From assembly GCA_945889085.1 (NCBI GenBank), contig CAMDBM010000019.1:1-52993 (forward strand): DNA of 52,993 bases. The letters are read 5' to 3'. The translations under genes were made by a program, and so were the position numbers. This document shows positions 7,583 to 16,121 of the stretch, one piece after another; the first letter of the stretch is position 1; every line of letters begins with the position of its first letter. A model generated the notes under the pieces. That model worked only from the letters and a program-made list of their open reading frames with translations. It was not told the DNA's origin and did not search any database. The stretch comes from WLJO01 sp945889085 (GTDB lineage: Bacteria > Actinomycetota > Acidimicrobiia > Acidimicrobiales > Ilumatobacteraceae).

Positions 7583-8671
7583 ATGCCTGAAGAATCAACA
7601 AGGCCAGCGGTATTCGGCCGCCGGTCCTTCGTGGCCCTTGTGGGCCTCGGCCTCGCGGCATGCAGTCGGGACGGGTCAAGTGGAGGCACCCTCGTCCCCG
7701 ATTCGTCCGTGCCGTCGTCCACCGCGGCGCCCGTGACCGGCACCCTCTCGGTGTATTCGGCCCTGAACGAATCCACCAACGCGAAGTTCTTCGCTGCGTT
7801 CGCGGCCGCGTATCCCGGTGTGACGGTCAACCTGTTGAGCGGTTCGGCCGGCGCCCTCCAGACAAAACTGCGTGCCGAGGCCGCAACGCCCCTCGCCGAT
7901 GTGTTCATCGGCGGCTCGAGCGAGTTCCACGATCCGCTCGGTGCCGAAGGGGTGCTCGAGCCGTATCGCTCCGCGGCGGCCGAGTTGATCGACCCTCGTT
8001 TCAAGGATGCGACCGGGCACTGGACGGGTTGGTACACCGGTGTGTTCGGCATCATGACCAACCGCAACCGCCTTGCGCAGGGGCTCGACAACCGGGCTCT
8101 GCTCACCTGGGACGACCTGCTCGACCCGGTGTGGAAGCAAGAGATCGTCCTGCCCGACCCCCTGAAGACCGGTGGCGGTTCGCTGTTCGTGATGACTCAG
8201 GTGTTCCGCTTCGAGCGTGACATCACCGAGGCACTCAAGTACCTGGTTGCCCTGCACGCGAACATTGCCGCGTACACAGAGTCATCGTCAGCAGCGCTGA
8301 AGATGGTGGTTGACGGCACGGCCGTTGCGTGCCCGAACTGGGCACATGACATCCTCACCGAGCAGGCGAAGCCGAGCGCGGTCGATCTCGCCGTCCCGGC
8401 GCAGACCGGTTTCGAGATCGGCGCTGTCAGCATCGTGAAGGGAACCCAGAATGCTCCGGCTTCCCGGGCGCTTGTCGACTGGTCGCTGTCCCGCGAGGCG
8501 GGGGAGCTGAACGTTCAGGTAAGCAATCGCAGTTCGGTCCGCTCGGATGTCCTCCCTGCTCCGGGTGCCCCCCTACTGTCGTCGGTGGACCTCGTTGACT
8601 ACGACCGCGTGTGGGCCACAGCGAACCGCGAGCGGGTTCTCGCGTCGTGGCGGGCTGCCGTCGGCCGCTGA
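7583..8671 (+). CDS. Lipoprotein solute-binding protein, iron(III)-type (COG1840-like)
   Basis: 362 residues from ATG 7583; in-frame upstream extensions overlap the heliorhodopsin gene and are rejected. The N terminus has twin arginines (GRRSF, R13-R14), a short hydrophobic stretch and LAAC with C27, so it is likely a Tat-exported lipoprotein. A low-complexity linker rich in S, P and T follows. The mature part starts TLSVYSALNES and contains LADVFIGGSSEF and WTGWYTGVFGIM, the pattern of Fe3+ or related substrate-binding proteins. No permease or ATPase gene is adjacent, so it is an orphan component. The substrate could also be thiamine or a phosphonate; iron is only the closest family guess. 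Confidence 0.75.
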   Translation: MPEESTRPAVFGRRSFVALVGLGLAACSRDGSSGGTLVPDSSVPSSTAAPVTGTLSVYSALNESTNAKFFAAFAAAYPGVTVNLLSGSAGALQTKLRAEAATPLADVFIGGSSEFHDPLGAEGVLEPYRSAAAELIDPRFKDATGHWTGWYTGVFGIMTNRNRLAQGLDNRALLTWDDLLDPVWKQEIVLPDPLKTGGGSLFVMTQVFRFERDITEALKYLVALHANIAAYTESSSAALKMVVDGTAVACPNWAHDILTEQAKPSAVDLAVPAQTGFEIGAVSIVKGTQNAPASRALVDWSLSREAGELNVQVSNRSSVRSDVLPAPGAPLLSSVDLVDYDRVWATANRERVLASWRAAVGR

Positions 8672-8734
8672 GCCCCGCCTTCGCTAGGGTCAGGAGCGTG
8701 GTCGACCGAGCGGACCACAGTTCCTGGGGGCACC

Positions 8735-10006
8735 ATGAGCAGCGGCAATATTGACGGAGCACTGCGCGAGCGAGCAGGCCGAGTGATCCCGGGCGGGATG
8801 TTTGGCCACCAGTCCACACGCATGCTTCCCGCGTCGTACCCCCAGTTCTTCAGCCGTGGCGAGGGCGCCTACCTCTGGGATGTCGACGGCAACCGCTACC
8901 TCGACTTCATGTGTGCCTACGGCCCCAGCCTTCTGGGCTACGGAGACCCCCGCGTGAACGCGGCAGCGGCGGCCCAGATGGCGCTCGGTGACGCAATGAC
9001 CGGACCGTCTGCGTTGATGGTGGAACTGGCCGAGACATTTGTGTCGATGGTGAGCCACGCGGACTGGGCGATGTTCTGCAAGAACGGCACCGATGCAACG
9101 ACGATGGCAATGACGGTCGCCCGGGCCCAGACGGGTCGCAGGAGAGTGCTCGTGGCAGAACACGCGTATCACGGTGCTGCGCCGTGGTGCACCCCGGTCC
9201 CGATGGGTGTCGTGCGCGAGGAGCGTGCATTCATCAGCACCTACGTCTACAACGACCTCGCCAGCCTCGAGGCTGCTGTTGCGGCAGCCGGGGACGACCT
9301 GGCAGCAGTGTTCGCCTCACCGTTCAAGCACGACGCGTTCGAGGACCAAGCGCTGCCCGATCCTGCCTACGCGCACCGGGCACGTGAGCTGTGTGACCGG
9401 ACCGGCGCGATGCTGATCGTGGACGACGTGCGCGCAGGCTTCCGCCTCACGCGTGACTGCAGTTGGGAACTGCTCGGTATCCGTCCGGACCTCAGTGCGT
9501 GGGGCAAGTCCTTCGCGAACGGTCACCCGATCTCCGCACTCCTCGGCTCCGATTCCTGCCGCAAGGGTGCCTCGGGTGTGTATGTCACCGGATCGTTCTG
9601 GTTCGCAGCGGTGCCGATGGCCGCCGCGATCGAGACACTGCGCATCCTGCGTGAGAGCGACTACCTCGAGCACACGATTGCCCTGGGGGAGCGCCTCCGG
9701 TCGGGCCTCGACGCCGCAGCGGCCGCGCACGGGTTCGTGCTCCGCCAGACCGGGCCAGCGCAGATGCCGCAGATCCTGTTTGCCGACGATCCCGACTTCC
9801 GGGTGGGCTTCGCTTTCGCCGAGGCGATGCTCGAACGTGGCGTGTACGTGCACCCGTGGCACAACATGGTCCTCTGCGCAGCGATGACGGAGTCGGACAT
9901 CAACTTCGCCGTCGATGCGGCCACATCCGCACTCGGTCAGGTGCGCGCAGTGTTTCACACGCTCCAGCCGCACCCGATCGTCGCAATGGTGGTTGCACCA
10001 CGCTGA
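8735..10006 (+). CDS. Class III PLP-dependent aminotransferase, glutamate-1-semialdehyde aminomutase-like
   Basis: 423 residues from ATG 8735. Fold type I marks: VIPGGMFGH, DVDGNRYLDFMCAYGP, LIVDDVRAGFRL with the pyridine-binding aspartate, and WGKSFANGHPISALLG where the lysine forms the PLP Schiff base. This resembles HemL-like enzymes but FCKNGTDAT replaces the usual FCNSGTEA wording, and a second lineage of substrates (amino acids, amines) is possible. It is 63 bases after the solute-binding protein on the same strand, so the two may be co-transcribed. True HemL would be expected near heme genes; none are here, so the role is left open. Confidence 0.8.
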   Translation: MSSGNIDGALRERAGRVIPGGMFGHQSTRMLPASYPQFFSRGEGAYLWDVDGNRYLDFMCAYGPSLLGYGDPRVNAAAAAQMALGDAMTGPSALMVELAETFVSMVSHADWAMFCKNGTDATTMAMTVARAQTGRRRVLVAEHAYHGAAPWCTPVPMGVVREERAFISTYVYNDLASLEAAVAAAGDDLAAVFASPFKHDAFEDQALPDPAYAHRARELCDRTGAMLIVDDVRAGFRLTRDCSWELLGIRPDLSAWGKSFANGHPISALLGSDSCRKGASGVYVTGSFWFAAVPMAAAIETLRILRESDYLEHTIALGERLRSGLDAAAAAHGFVLRQTGPAQMPQILFADDPDFRVGFAFAEAMLERGVYVHPWHNMVLCAAMTESDINFAVDAATSALGQVRAVFHTLQPHPIVAMVVAPR

Positions 10007-10019
10007 CCCCAAAACGACA

Positions 10020-10077
10020 GAATCCGGATCGCTTCCCGGTCGAACGTCGACCGACAACCGACCCGGATTCCGGGAAG
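10020..10077. terminator. Compound palindrome between convergent genes
   Basis: A perfect 7-bp stem CGGTCGA/TCGACCG with loop ACG sits at 10037-10053. Around it, GAATCCGG (10020-10027) can pair with CCGGATTC (10063-10070), and CTTCCCGG (10032-10039) with CCGGGAAG (10070-10077). The pairings are mutually exclusive, so alternative folds exist. It lies between the convergent aminotransferase and thiolase genes and likely ends transcription both ways. Confidence 0.55.
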
Positions 10078-10083
10078 TACTGC

Positions 10084-11331
10084 TTAGAGGCGTTCGATGA
10101 TGATCGCCGGGGCCATGCCACCAGCGGCGCACATCGTGACGAGGCCGTAGCGGCCGCCGCGGCGCTCCAGCTCGTCGACAATGGTGCCGATGAGCAGCGC
10201 TCCGGTTGCGCCGATCGGGTGGCCGAGGGCCATCGCCCCACCGTTCACGTTGACCTTGGCACGGTCGACACCCGTGTCACGGATGAACTTCTCGGCCACG
10301 ACGGCGAAGGCCTCGTTGACCTCGAAGAGGTCGATGTCGTCGAGGGTGAGGCCGGCCTTGGCGAGCACCTTGCGGGCCGCGGGAACCGGTGCGTTGAGCA
10401 TGAGCGTCGGGTCGTCACCCATGTTCGCCATGGCGACAACGCGCGCACGGGGCTTCCAGCCCTGGGACTTCGCGTAGTCCGGGTTGGCGAGCAGGATCGC
10501 CGCGGCGCCGTCGACGACGCCAGAGGAGTTCCCGGCGTGGTGCACGTGCTCGATGTTCAGGCCGGGATAGCGGGCAAGCACCAGCGAGCGCAGGGTGGTG
10601 CCCTCGGCGTCGAGGGGCATGTCGGCCATGGCAGCGAACGAGGGGGCGAGCTTAGCGAGACCCTCGAGGGTGGTGCCGGGGCGGGGGAACTCCTCACGGT
10701 CGAGCGCGAGCGAGCCGTCGTCCTTCAGCACCGACACGAGGCTGCGGTCGAAGCGGCCCTCGGCGATGGCAACGGCTGCGCGCTTCTGGGACTCGACGGC
10801 AAGTTCGTCGAGCGCGGTGCGGGAGATCTTCTCGATCGTGGCGATCGCGTCGGCGGCGACACCCTGGTGGGTCTGGGGGTGCAGGGCGCGCAGGTGCGCA
10901 TTGCCTGCGTCCATCAGCGGCCCGCGAACGCCCATCTGCGCCTCACCGAGTGCCGGGTGCAGCGACATCATCTCGGCACCGCCGGCGATGACAACGTTCT
11001 CCATGCCCGACATGATCGAGGCAGCGGCGAAGTTCACGCCGGTGATGCCCGAACCGCAGAAGCGGTCGAGGGTGACACCGCTGGCCTTGGTGTCGTAGCC
11101 GGCGTCGAGCGCCGACATGCGGGCGAGGTCCCCGCCCTGAGTGCCGACCTGCATGGAGGTACCGAAGATGATGTCGTCGACCTCAGCAGTGTTGAGGTTG
11201 TTGCGGTCACGGATGGCGGCGAGCACCGTCGAGCCGAGTCGCTGCGGGTGGATATCGGCAAGGGCTCCCTTGCCAACCTTGCCGACACCACGAGGGGTGC
11301 GAACGGCGTCGATGATCCATGCTTCGGGCAT
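10084..11331 (-). CDS. Acetyl-CoA acetyltransferase / thiolase
   Basis: 415 residues from ATG 11331 (MPEAWIIDAVRTPRG), with GGAGG upstream. Thiolase marks: acyl-accepting C92 in RFCGSGITG, NEAFAVV, GGAMALGHPIGATGA with the catalytic histidine, and a terminal CAAGGMAPA with the second cysteine. It either cleaves 3-ketoacyl-CoA or condenses two acyl-CoAs. It diverges from an SDR gene across 128 bases, and two SDRs follow on the other strand, which fits fatty-acid or steroid-like degradation. Chain-length preference cannot be read from the sequence. Confidence 0.9.
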   Translation of the reverse strand: MPEAWIIDAVRTPRGVGKVGKGALADIHPQRLGSTVLAAIRDRNNLNTAEVDDIIFGTSMQVGTQGGDLARMSALDAGYDTKASGVTLDRFCGSGITGVNFAAASIMSGMENVVIAGGAEMMSLHPALGEAQMGVRGPLMDAGNAHLRALHPQTHQGVAADAIATIEKISRTALDELAVESQKRAAVAIAEGRFDRSLVSVLKDDGSLALDREEFPRPGTTLEGLAKLAPSFAAMADMPLDAEGTTLRSLVLARYPGLNIEHVHHAGNSSGVVDGAAAILLANPDYAKSQGWKPRARVVAMANMGDDPTLMLNAPVPAARKVLAKAGLTLDDIDLFEVNEAFAVVAEKFIRDTGVDRAKVNVNGGAMALGHPIGATGALLIGTIVDELERRGGRYGLVTMCAAGGMAPAIIIERL

Positions 11332-11459
11332 TGGGGCCTCCGGGTCGGGCTGGTACAGCCTGTGATTGCTAGGGCGACGATACTGCCCTCCGGGACAGGT
11401 GGCGGCATCGGACTGGGGGCCGCTTTGCCGTGGCAGAGCCGGTGTGGGAAGGTCAGGAA

Positions 11460-12236
11460 ATGACACACGGTTTGTTCGACCTGACGGGAAAGACGGCGTT
11501 GCTCACGGGCGCCTCGAAGGGCATGGGCCGGGCCATGGCCGAGGCGCTGGCCCAGCACGGTGCCCGGGTGATGATCTCGAGCCGCAAACTGGACGGTTGC
11601 CAGCAGGCTGCAGACGCCATCAACGCCAAGGTCGGCGAAGAGCGTGTCTTGGCCCATGCGTGCAACGCCGGGTACAAGGATCAGCTCCAGGCCCTGGTGG
11701 ACGCCACCCACAGCCGGATCGGCAAGATCGACATCCTCGTCGGTAACGCGGGTGTCAACCCCGCCTACGGCCCGATGTCCTCGATCGCCGACGAGGCCTT
11801 CGACAAGACGATGTCCACCAACGTGAAGGCCAACCACTGGCTCATCCAGATGGTCGCGCCCGACATGGTCGAACGGGGCAGCGGGTCCATCATGATCACC
11901 TCGAGTGTCGGGGCGTTCGCCCCCTCGCTAGTGCTCGGCACCTACAACATCTCCAAACTGGCCGTGATCGGACTGATGCGGAACATCGCTGCAGAGCTCG
12001 GCCCGAAGGGCGTCCGCTGCAACGCAATCTGCCCAGGCCTCATCCGCACGGATTTCGCGGAGGCACTCTGGAACAACCCGGAGGCCGAGGCACGCGCCAA
12101 GAGCGAGATCCCGATGCGGCGTCTCGGGGAGGCCGAGGACCTCATGGGGCTCGCCGTGTTCCTGGCCTCGGACTCCAGCGCGTACGTAACCGGGCAGGCG
12201 ATCAACGTCTGCGGCGGCTCGTACATGTGGGCCTGA
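11460..12236 (+). CDS. Short-chain dehydrogenase/reductase
   Basis: 258 residues from ATG 11460, preceded by GGAAGGTCAGGA. The in-frame 11430 start would have no ribosome-binding site. NAD(P) motif TGASKGMG at about 15-22, NAG at about 95, catalytic serine in ITSS, and YNISK. The terminal CGGSYMWA fits SDR family ends. Likely oxidises or reduces a hydroxyl or keto group on a lipid-like or xenobiotic substrate. It is followed after 66 bases by a second, distinct SDR and is divergent from a thiolase. Confidence 0.85.
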   Translation: MTHGLFDLTGKTALLTGASKGMGRAMAEALAQHGARVMISSRKLDGCQQAADAINAKVGEERVLAHACNAGYKDQLQALVDATHSRIGKIDILVGNAGVNPAYGPMSSIADEAFDKTMSTNVKANHWLIQMVAPDMVERGSGSIMITSSVGAFAPSLVLGTYNISKLAVIGLMRNIAAELGPKGVRCNAICPGLIRTDFAEALWNNPEAEARAKSEIPMRRLGEAEDLMGLAVFLASDSSAYVTGQAINVCGGSYMWA

Positions 12237-12302
12237 GGCCCGCACCTTCCGCACGCAATGACTGACTAACGCACTGACTGACGACACGAGGGGAACCACG
12301 AC

Positions 12303-13079
12303 ATGGACATCAAGGATCGGGTTGCGATCATCACCGGTGGCGGCGGCGGTATCGGTGCCGCAACCGGAAGGCACTGGATGGGCCTCGGAGCGCGCATGGT
12401 TGTGCTCGCGGACCGCAACGGGGAGACGGCACGTGCAGCCGCGGCCGGGTGCGGGGCGCTCGGCGTAGAGCTAGACGTGACGGACGAGCAGGCAGTCATC
12501 GCCCTCGTCGACCGCGTCGAGCGTGAGTACGGCCCGATCGACATCTTCTTCTCCAACGCGGGGGCAGGTGTCCCCGGAAATGTGGAGGCGCCGAACGAGG
12601 CGTGGCAGTCCCAGTGGGAGTTGCACGTGATGTCCCACGTGTACGCAGCACGAGCGGTCATCCCGGCGATGCGTGCGCGCGGCGAGGGCTACATCGTGCA
12701 GACAGCGAGTGCTGCGGGCCTGCTTGCCGCCATCGGTTCGGCTCCGTACAGCGTCACGAAGGCAGCGTGCATCAAGCTTGCCGAGACGATTGCGATTGAG
12801 CACGGCGATGCCGGTATCGGGGTGTCCGTTCTCTGCCCGCAGGGCGTGAACACGGCGATGGCGCCCCAGCAGGTGGGCGACGGCGGCACCGACGGCATCG
12901 TGGAGCCCGAGTACGTCGCCGAGGTGGTCACCGCAGCCATCCGGGACGGAAAGTTCCTGATCCTTCCTCACCCCGAGGTGCAGACCTATGTGGAGCGCAA
13001 GGCGCAGGACCCCGACCGCTGGCTCACCGGGATGCGCCGGCTCCGGAAGCGCTCACTCGACCTGCTCGGTGGGGCCTGA
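12303..13079 (+). CDS. Short-chain dehydrogenase/reductase
   Basis: 258 residues from ATG 12303 with GAGGGGAACCACGAC upstream. TGGGGGIG at 11-18 binds the cofactor, NAG at about 86, and YSVTK supplies the catalytic Tyr and Lys after the serine in TASAAG. The C-terminal half differs from the previous SDR (VLCPQGVNT, then a region before LMTGM-like helices), so it is not a recent duplicate. Possibly an enzyme of the same catabolic route as the neighbouring thiolase and SDR. It is convergent with arsJ, 12 bases away. Confidence 0.85.
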   Translation: MDIKDRVAIITGGGGGIGAATGRHWMGLGARMVVLADRNGETARAAAAGCGALGVELDVTDEQAVIALVDRVEREYGPIDIFFSNAGAGVPGNVEAPNEAWQSQWELHVMSHVYAARAVIPAMRARGEGYIVQTASAAGLLAAIGSAPYSVTKAACIKLAETIAIEHGDAGIGVSVLCPQGVNTAMAPQQVGDGGTDGIVEPEYVAEVVTAAIRDGKFLILPHPEVQTYVERKAQDPDRWLTGMRRLRKRSLDLLGGA

Positions 13080-13091
13080 CCACTCGGTCGG

Positions 13092-14330
13092 TCAGTCGCC
13101 GGAGCCAACGTCGGCGAGGCTAATCGACACGTTGTCGGGCAGGGGAGGGAGTCGCAGCGTGAGCGCCCAGGTGAGTGCCACAAAGGCGGTTGATCCCCAC
13201 AGCGCTGCCGCGAGCCCGCCCCAGAGGTACAGCAGGCCGGAGAGCAGGGTGCCGACAAATCGGCCGGCTGCATTCGCGGAGTAGTAGAAGCCGACGTCGA
13301 GCGCAACGTCTTCGTCGTCGGAGTAGGCGAGCACCAGATACGAGTGCAGTGACGAGTTCATTGCAAACACCACACCGAACACGATGAGCCCGCCGACGAT
13401 GGCGGCGGTGGCCGCGATGTCGAGGGCGACGGCAGCCGCGATCAGCGCCGAGACGACCGCAAGCGCGATGCCCCACTGACGAGTGGAACGGACCTCGTCC
13501 ACCTTGTGACCCCGCCTCCCGAGGAGCCTGGGTGCAAGCGACTGCACCATGCCGTAGCCGATGACCCATGCGGCGAGGAAACCGCCGACACCCTGGTGGG
13601 ACCACCCGAATCCCTCCGCCAGAAAGACCGGCAGTGCGACGACGAACCAGATGTCGCGGGAGCCGAACAGGAAGAAGCGCGCCGCGGACAATCGGTTGAT
13701 CGCCGTGGACTTGGACAGCACCGAACGCAGGGGCGGTTTCTTTCGGGACCGGCCGATGTCCTCGTTCAGGAAAACGAGCAATGCGACGGCCGTGACGCCG
13801 AGGGCGGCCGCCATCACCCAGAGCGCGTTGTCGTACCCCAGCCAGGACAGCAGCGCGCCGCCGAGGAAGAAGCCAACCCCTTTGAGGGCATTCTTCGAGC
13901 CGGTCAGGATCGCCACAAGACGGAACAGCGCTCCGTCGCCGTTGCCGGCAACGGTCTTCACGGCACTCTTCGAACTCATCTTCGTGAGGTCCTTGGCGAC
14001 CCCCGAGATCGCCTGAGCCACCATGACGAACAGCACGGCGGCCCACTGCTCCCACGATGCCTGCTCGAGCGTGAGGGCGGCGAGCGCAACGATCTGGAGG
14101 ACGAGTCCGCCGACGAGCGTCCGGTTGAGGCCGCGCCGCGCCCCCACCCACCCGCCGAGGAGATTGGTGAGGATCCCCATGAACTCATAGGCGAGGAACA
14201 GGAACGCAATGGACACTGCCGAGTAGCCGAGCTCGTTGAAGTGCAGCAGCACGAGCATCCGTAGGGCGCCGTCGGTGAGGGTGAACACCCAGTACCCGGC
14301 GGTCACCAACGCGTAGTTCCGCAACCTCAT
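13092..14330 (-). CDS. arsJ: Organoarsenical efflux MFS transporter ArsJ
   Basis: 412 residues, about twelve membrane segments. It begins YALVTAGYWVFTLTDGALRMLVLLHF-like, cut here to motif YWVFTLTDGALRMLVLL, the characteristic ArsJ opening, and contains TGSKNALKGVGFFLGG and GSRDIWFVVALPVFL. ArsJ exports 1-arseno-3-phosphoglycerate made by the partner GAPDH from arsenate and glyceraldehyde-3-phosphate, so arsenate leaves the cell as an unstable organic ester. The start codon overlaps the GAPDH stop (ATGA), and the GAPDH gene in turn overlaps arsRC, so the three are one operon. The MFS fold and the GAPDH neighbour together make this call strong. Confidence 0.92.
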   Translation of the reverse strand: MRLRNYALVTAGYWVFTLTDGALRMLVLLHFNELGYSAVSIAFLFLAYEFMGILTNLLGGWVGARRGLNRTLVGGLVLQIVALAALTLEQASWEQWAAVLFVMVAQAISGVAKDLTKMSSKSAVKTVAGNGDGALFRLVAILTGSKNALKGVGFFLGGALLSWLGYDNALWVMAAALGVTAVALLVFLNEDIGRSRKKPPLRSVLSKSTAINRLSAARFFLFGSRDIWFVVALPVFLAEGFGWSHQGVGGFLAAWVIGYGMVQSLAPRLLGRRGHKVDEVRSTRQWGIALAVVSALIAAAVALDIAATAAIVGGLIVFGVVFAMNSSLHSYLVLAYSDDEDVALDVGFYYSANAAGRFVGTLLSGLLYLWGGLAAALWGSTAFVALTWALTLRLPPLPDNVSISLADVGSGD

Positions 14331-15355
14331 CAGCGGGCCGTCGCCCCGAGGGTCGAGGCAACCAGTGCGGTCAGTTCCACCATCCGGTGGGCGTAGCCGT
14401 ACTCGTTGTCGTACCAGACGAGCACCTTGAGCATTCGGCCGTCCACCACCATCGTCGAGGGGCCGTCCACGATGCCGGACCGTGTGTCGTTCGTGTAATC
14501 GGCCGAGACCAGCGGTCGGTCCTCGAACCCCAGGATCCCGCGGAGCGAGCCGGCGGCCGCATCGCGCAGCAGACCGTTCACCTCGTCAACCGTGACATCT
14601 CGGGCCATCGTGAACACGGCGTCGGTCAGCGAGGCGTTGAGGAGGGGCACGCGGACCGCGAGGCCGTTCAGCTTCCCTGCGAGTTCGGGGTAGATCAGGG
14701 TGATGGCTGTTGCCGAACCGGTGGAGGTGGGGATGAGCGAGTTGAGCGCTGACCGTGCCCGCCGGAGGTCCTTGTGGGGGGCATCAACGACGACCTGGGT
14801 GTTGGTGACGTCGTGCATCGTGGTGATCGCGCCGCGTTCGATCCCGATGGACTCGTGCAGCACCTTCACCACCGGGGCGAGACAGTTCGTCGTGCAGGAC
14901 GCAGCGGTGACGATCTGATGTGCCTCAGGGTCGTAGAGATGGTCGTTGCACCCCATCACCACGTTCAGGACACCCGGGCTCTTCACCGGGCAGGCCACCA
15001 CCACCTTGCGTACACCCTGTCGGAGGTGGGGCCCAAGTGCCTCGGCGGTCTTCCACGTACCGGTTGCCTCGATCACGATCTCCACCCCGGAATCACCCCA
15101 CGGGATCATCCCCGGGTCCGAGTGCTCCGAGAACGAGACCCGCGAGCCGTCGATCGTCATGTCGGCACCGTCGTTGGTCACGGTGCCCGCGAAGCGGCCG
15201 TGGACAGTGTCGAACTCGAGCAGGTGTGCAGCGGCCGCTACACCACCCTTGTGCTCATTGACATGCACGAGCGCGAGTTCGGGATGATCCCGCAGTGCAC
15301 GGACCGCGAGCCGTCCCACGCGACCGAATCCGTTGATGCCGATACGTGTGGTCAT
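14330..15355 (-). CDS. gapdh: ArsJ-associated glyceraldehyde-3-phosphate dehydrogenase
   Basis: 341 residues with INGFGRVGR at the N terminus, catalytic ASCTTNCLAP and a terminal WYDNEYGYAHRMVEL. This is the arsenic-linked GAPDH, which uses arsenate in place of phosphate to form 1-arseno-3-phosphoglycerate for export by ArsJ. The second, glycolytic GAPDH is encoded at 40673-41701 in the gap-pgk-tpiA cluster. The two differ in wording throughout (for example HVNEHKGG here versus AVNDLGSL there), so they are long-separated paralogs. It overlaps both neighbours by 3-4 bases. Confidence 0.93.
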   Translation of the reverse strand: MTTRIGINGFGRVGRLAVRALRDHPELALVHVNEHKGGVAAAAHLLEFDTVHGRFAGTVTNDGADMTIDGSRVSFSEHSDPGMIPWGDSGVEIVIEATGTWKTAEALGPHLRQGVRKVVVACPVKSPGVLNVVMGCNDHLYDPEAHQIVTAASCTTNCLAPVVKVLHESIGIERGAITTMHDVTNTQVVVDAPHKDLRRARSALNSLIPTSTGSATAITLIYPELAGKLNGLAVRVPLLNASLTDAVFTMARDVTVDEVNGLLRDAAAGSLRGILGFEDRPLVSADYTNDTRSGIVDGPSTMVVDGRMLKVLVWYDNEYGYAHRMVELTALVASTLGATAR

Positions 15356-16023
15356 CTCGACTCCTTGAGGTGAGTGGCAAACCCGGTGAACATGGCGATC
15401 CGTCGGTCGAGCTCATGCAGTGCTCGGTCGAACCCGGCAGCGGTGGGGGTGTCCGTCGGGTCGACGACGGACCAGTGCCACCATTCCTGCGGTGGTCTCA
15501 GCCTTTCGTGCGCACGGTCGCACACGGTGATGACCTGCGCCCGCGCGGGTATGTGAGCCAGCAAGGCCGGTGCAGCATCCTCCATGGGGATCCGGGCGCG
15601 CCGCGCCGCAGCCAGGGCCCCGCGGTGAATTCGGGGCGCGGGATCGGTTCCGGCCGAGGTTGCCGGATAGCCCGTGCGAGCCGTCCAGAGTGCCGCAGCG
15701 AGTTGGGAGCGAGCGGAGTTCCGTGTGCAGAGGAACAGCACGTGGTCCGGGGGGCGTGGTTGTCCCAGGAATGCTGCAAGGTCGGCGATGGCAAGCCGAA
15801 CGTACTTGCGGCGGCCGTCGGATGCGGAGGCCGAGCGCTGCACGACACCCGCAGCCTCCAGAACGCCCAGGTGATGGGCGAGCAGGTTCGATGCGAGGCC
15901 CATCAGCGATGCGATCTCGCCCGGGGACCGGTCGCTGCAGACGAGGAGGTCGGCGATGGCAAGCCGGACGGGGTCGCCGAGCGCGGCGTGTACCTCCGCC
16001 CTCCTGACGAGGGACTCATGCAT
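15352..16023 (-). CDS. arsR: ArsR-type repressor fused to a low-molecular-weight arsenate reductase (ArsC)
   Basis: 223 residues. Residues 1-85 are an ArsR winged helix (ALGDPVRLAIADLL, then SPGEIASLMGLASNLLAHHL as recognition helix). Residues about 94-223 are a low-molecular-weight phosphatase-like ArsC with P-loop C99-TRNSAR-S and a late WSVVDPTD acid loop. Only C99 and C167 are candidate redox cysteines. The third cysteine of thioredoxin-linked ArsC is absent, so a mycothiol-type mechanism fits better, in line with mscR in this window. The sensor half has one cysteine, C29, rather than the ELCVCDLC site. It is first in the arsRC-gapdh-arsJ operon and likely represses it. The gene symbol reflects the N-terminal half. 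Confidence 0.9.
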   Translation of the reverse strand: MHESLVRRAEVHAALGDPVRLAIADLLVCSDRSPGEIASLMGLASNLLAHHLGVLEAAGVVQRSASASDGRRKYVRLAIADLAAFLGQPRPPDHVLFLCTRNSARSQLAAALWTARTGYPATSAGTDPAPRIHRGALAAARRARIPMEDAAPALLAHIPARAQVITVCDRAHERLRPPQEWWHWSVVDPTDTPTAAGFDRALHELDRRIAMFTGFATHLKESR

Positions 16024-16056
16024 GCCGATGACGGTAGGGGGACCGGCAGGGATTGG

Positions 16057-16070
16057 TCAACAAACGTTGA
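16057..16070. promoter_or_regulatory. Candidate ArsR operator
   Basis: A perfect inverted repeat TCAAC-AAAC-GTTGA, 34 bases upstream of the arsR start in the divergent arsR-selO gap. Size and AT-rich content fit an ArsR-family site. Assignment is by position and symmetry only. Confidence 0.45.
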
Positions 16071-16121
16071 GTGAACAATCGGAGACACCTAGACCGTGCG
16101 TGCGGCCGTAGCCTTCGGTTC

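Noticed and set aside
14330..15355. Treating this GAPDH as the glycolytic enzyme
   Set aside because: It overlaps arsJ and arsRC in one operon, and a separate gap gene sits with pgk and tpiA.
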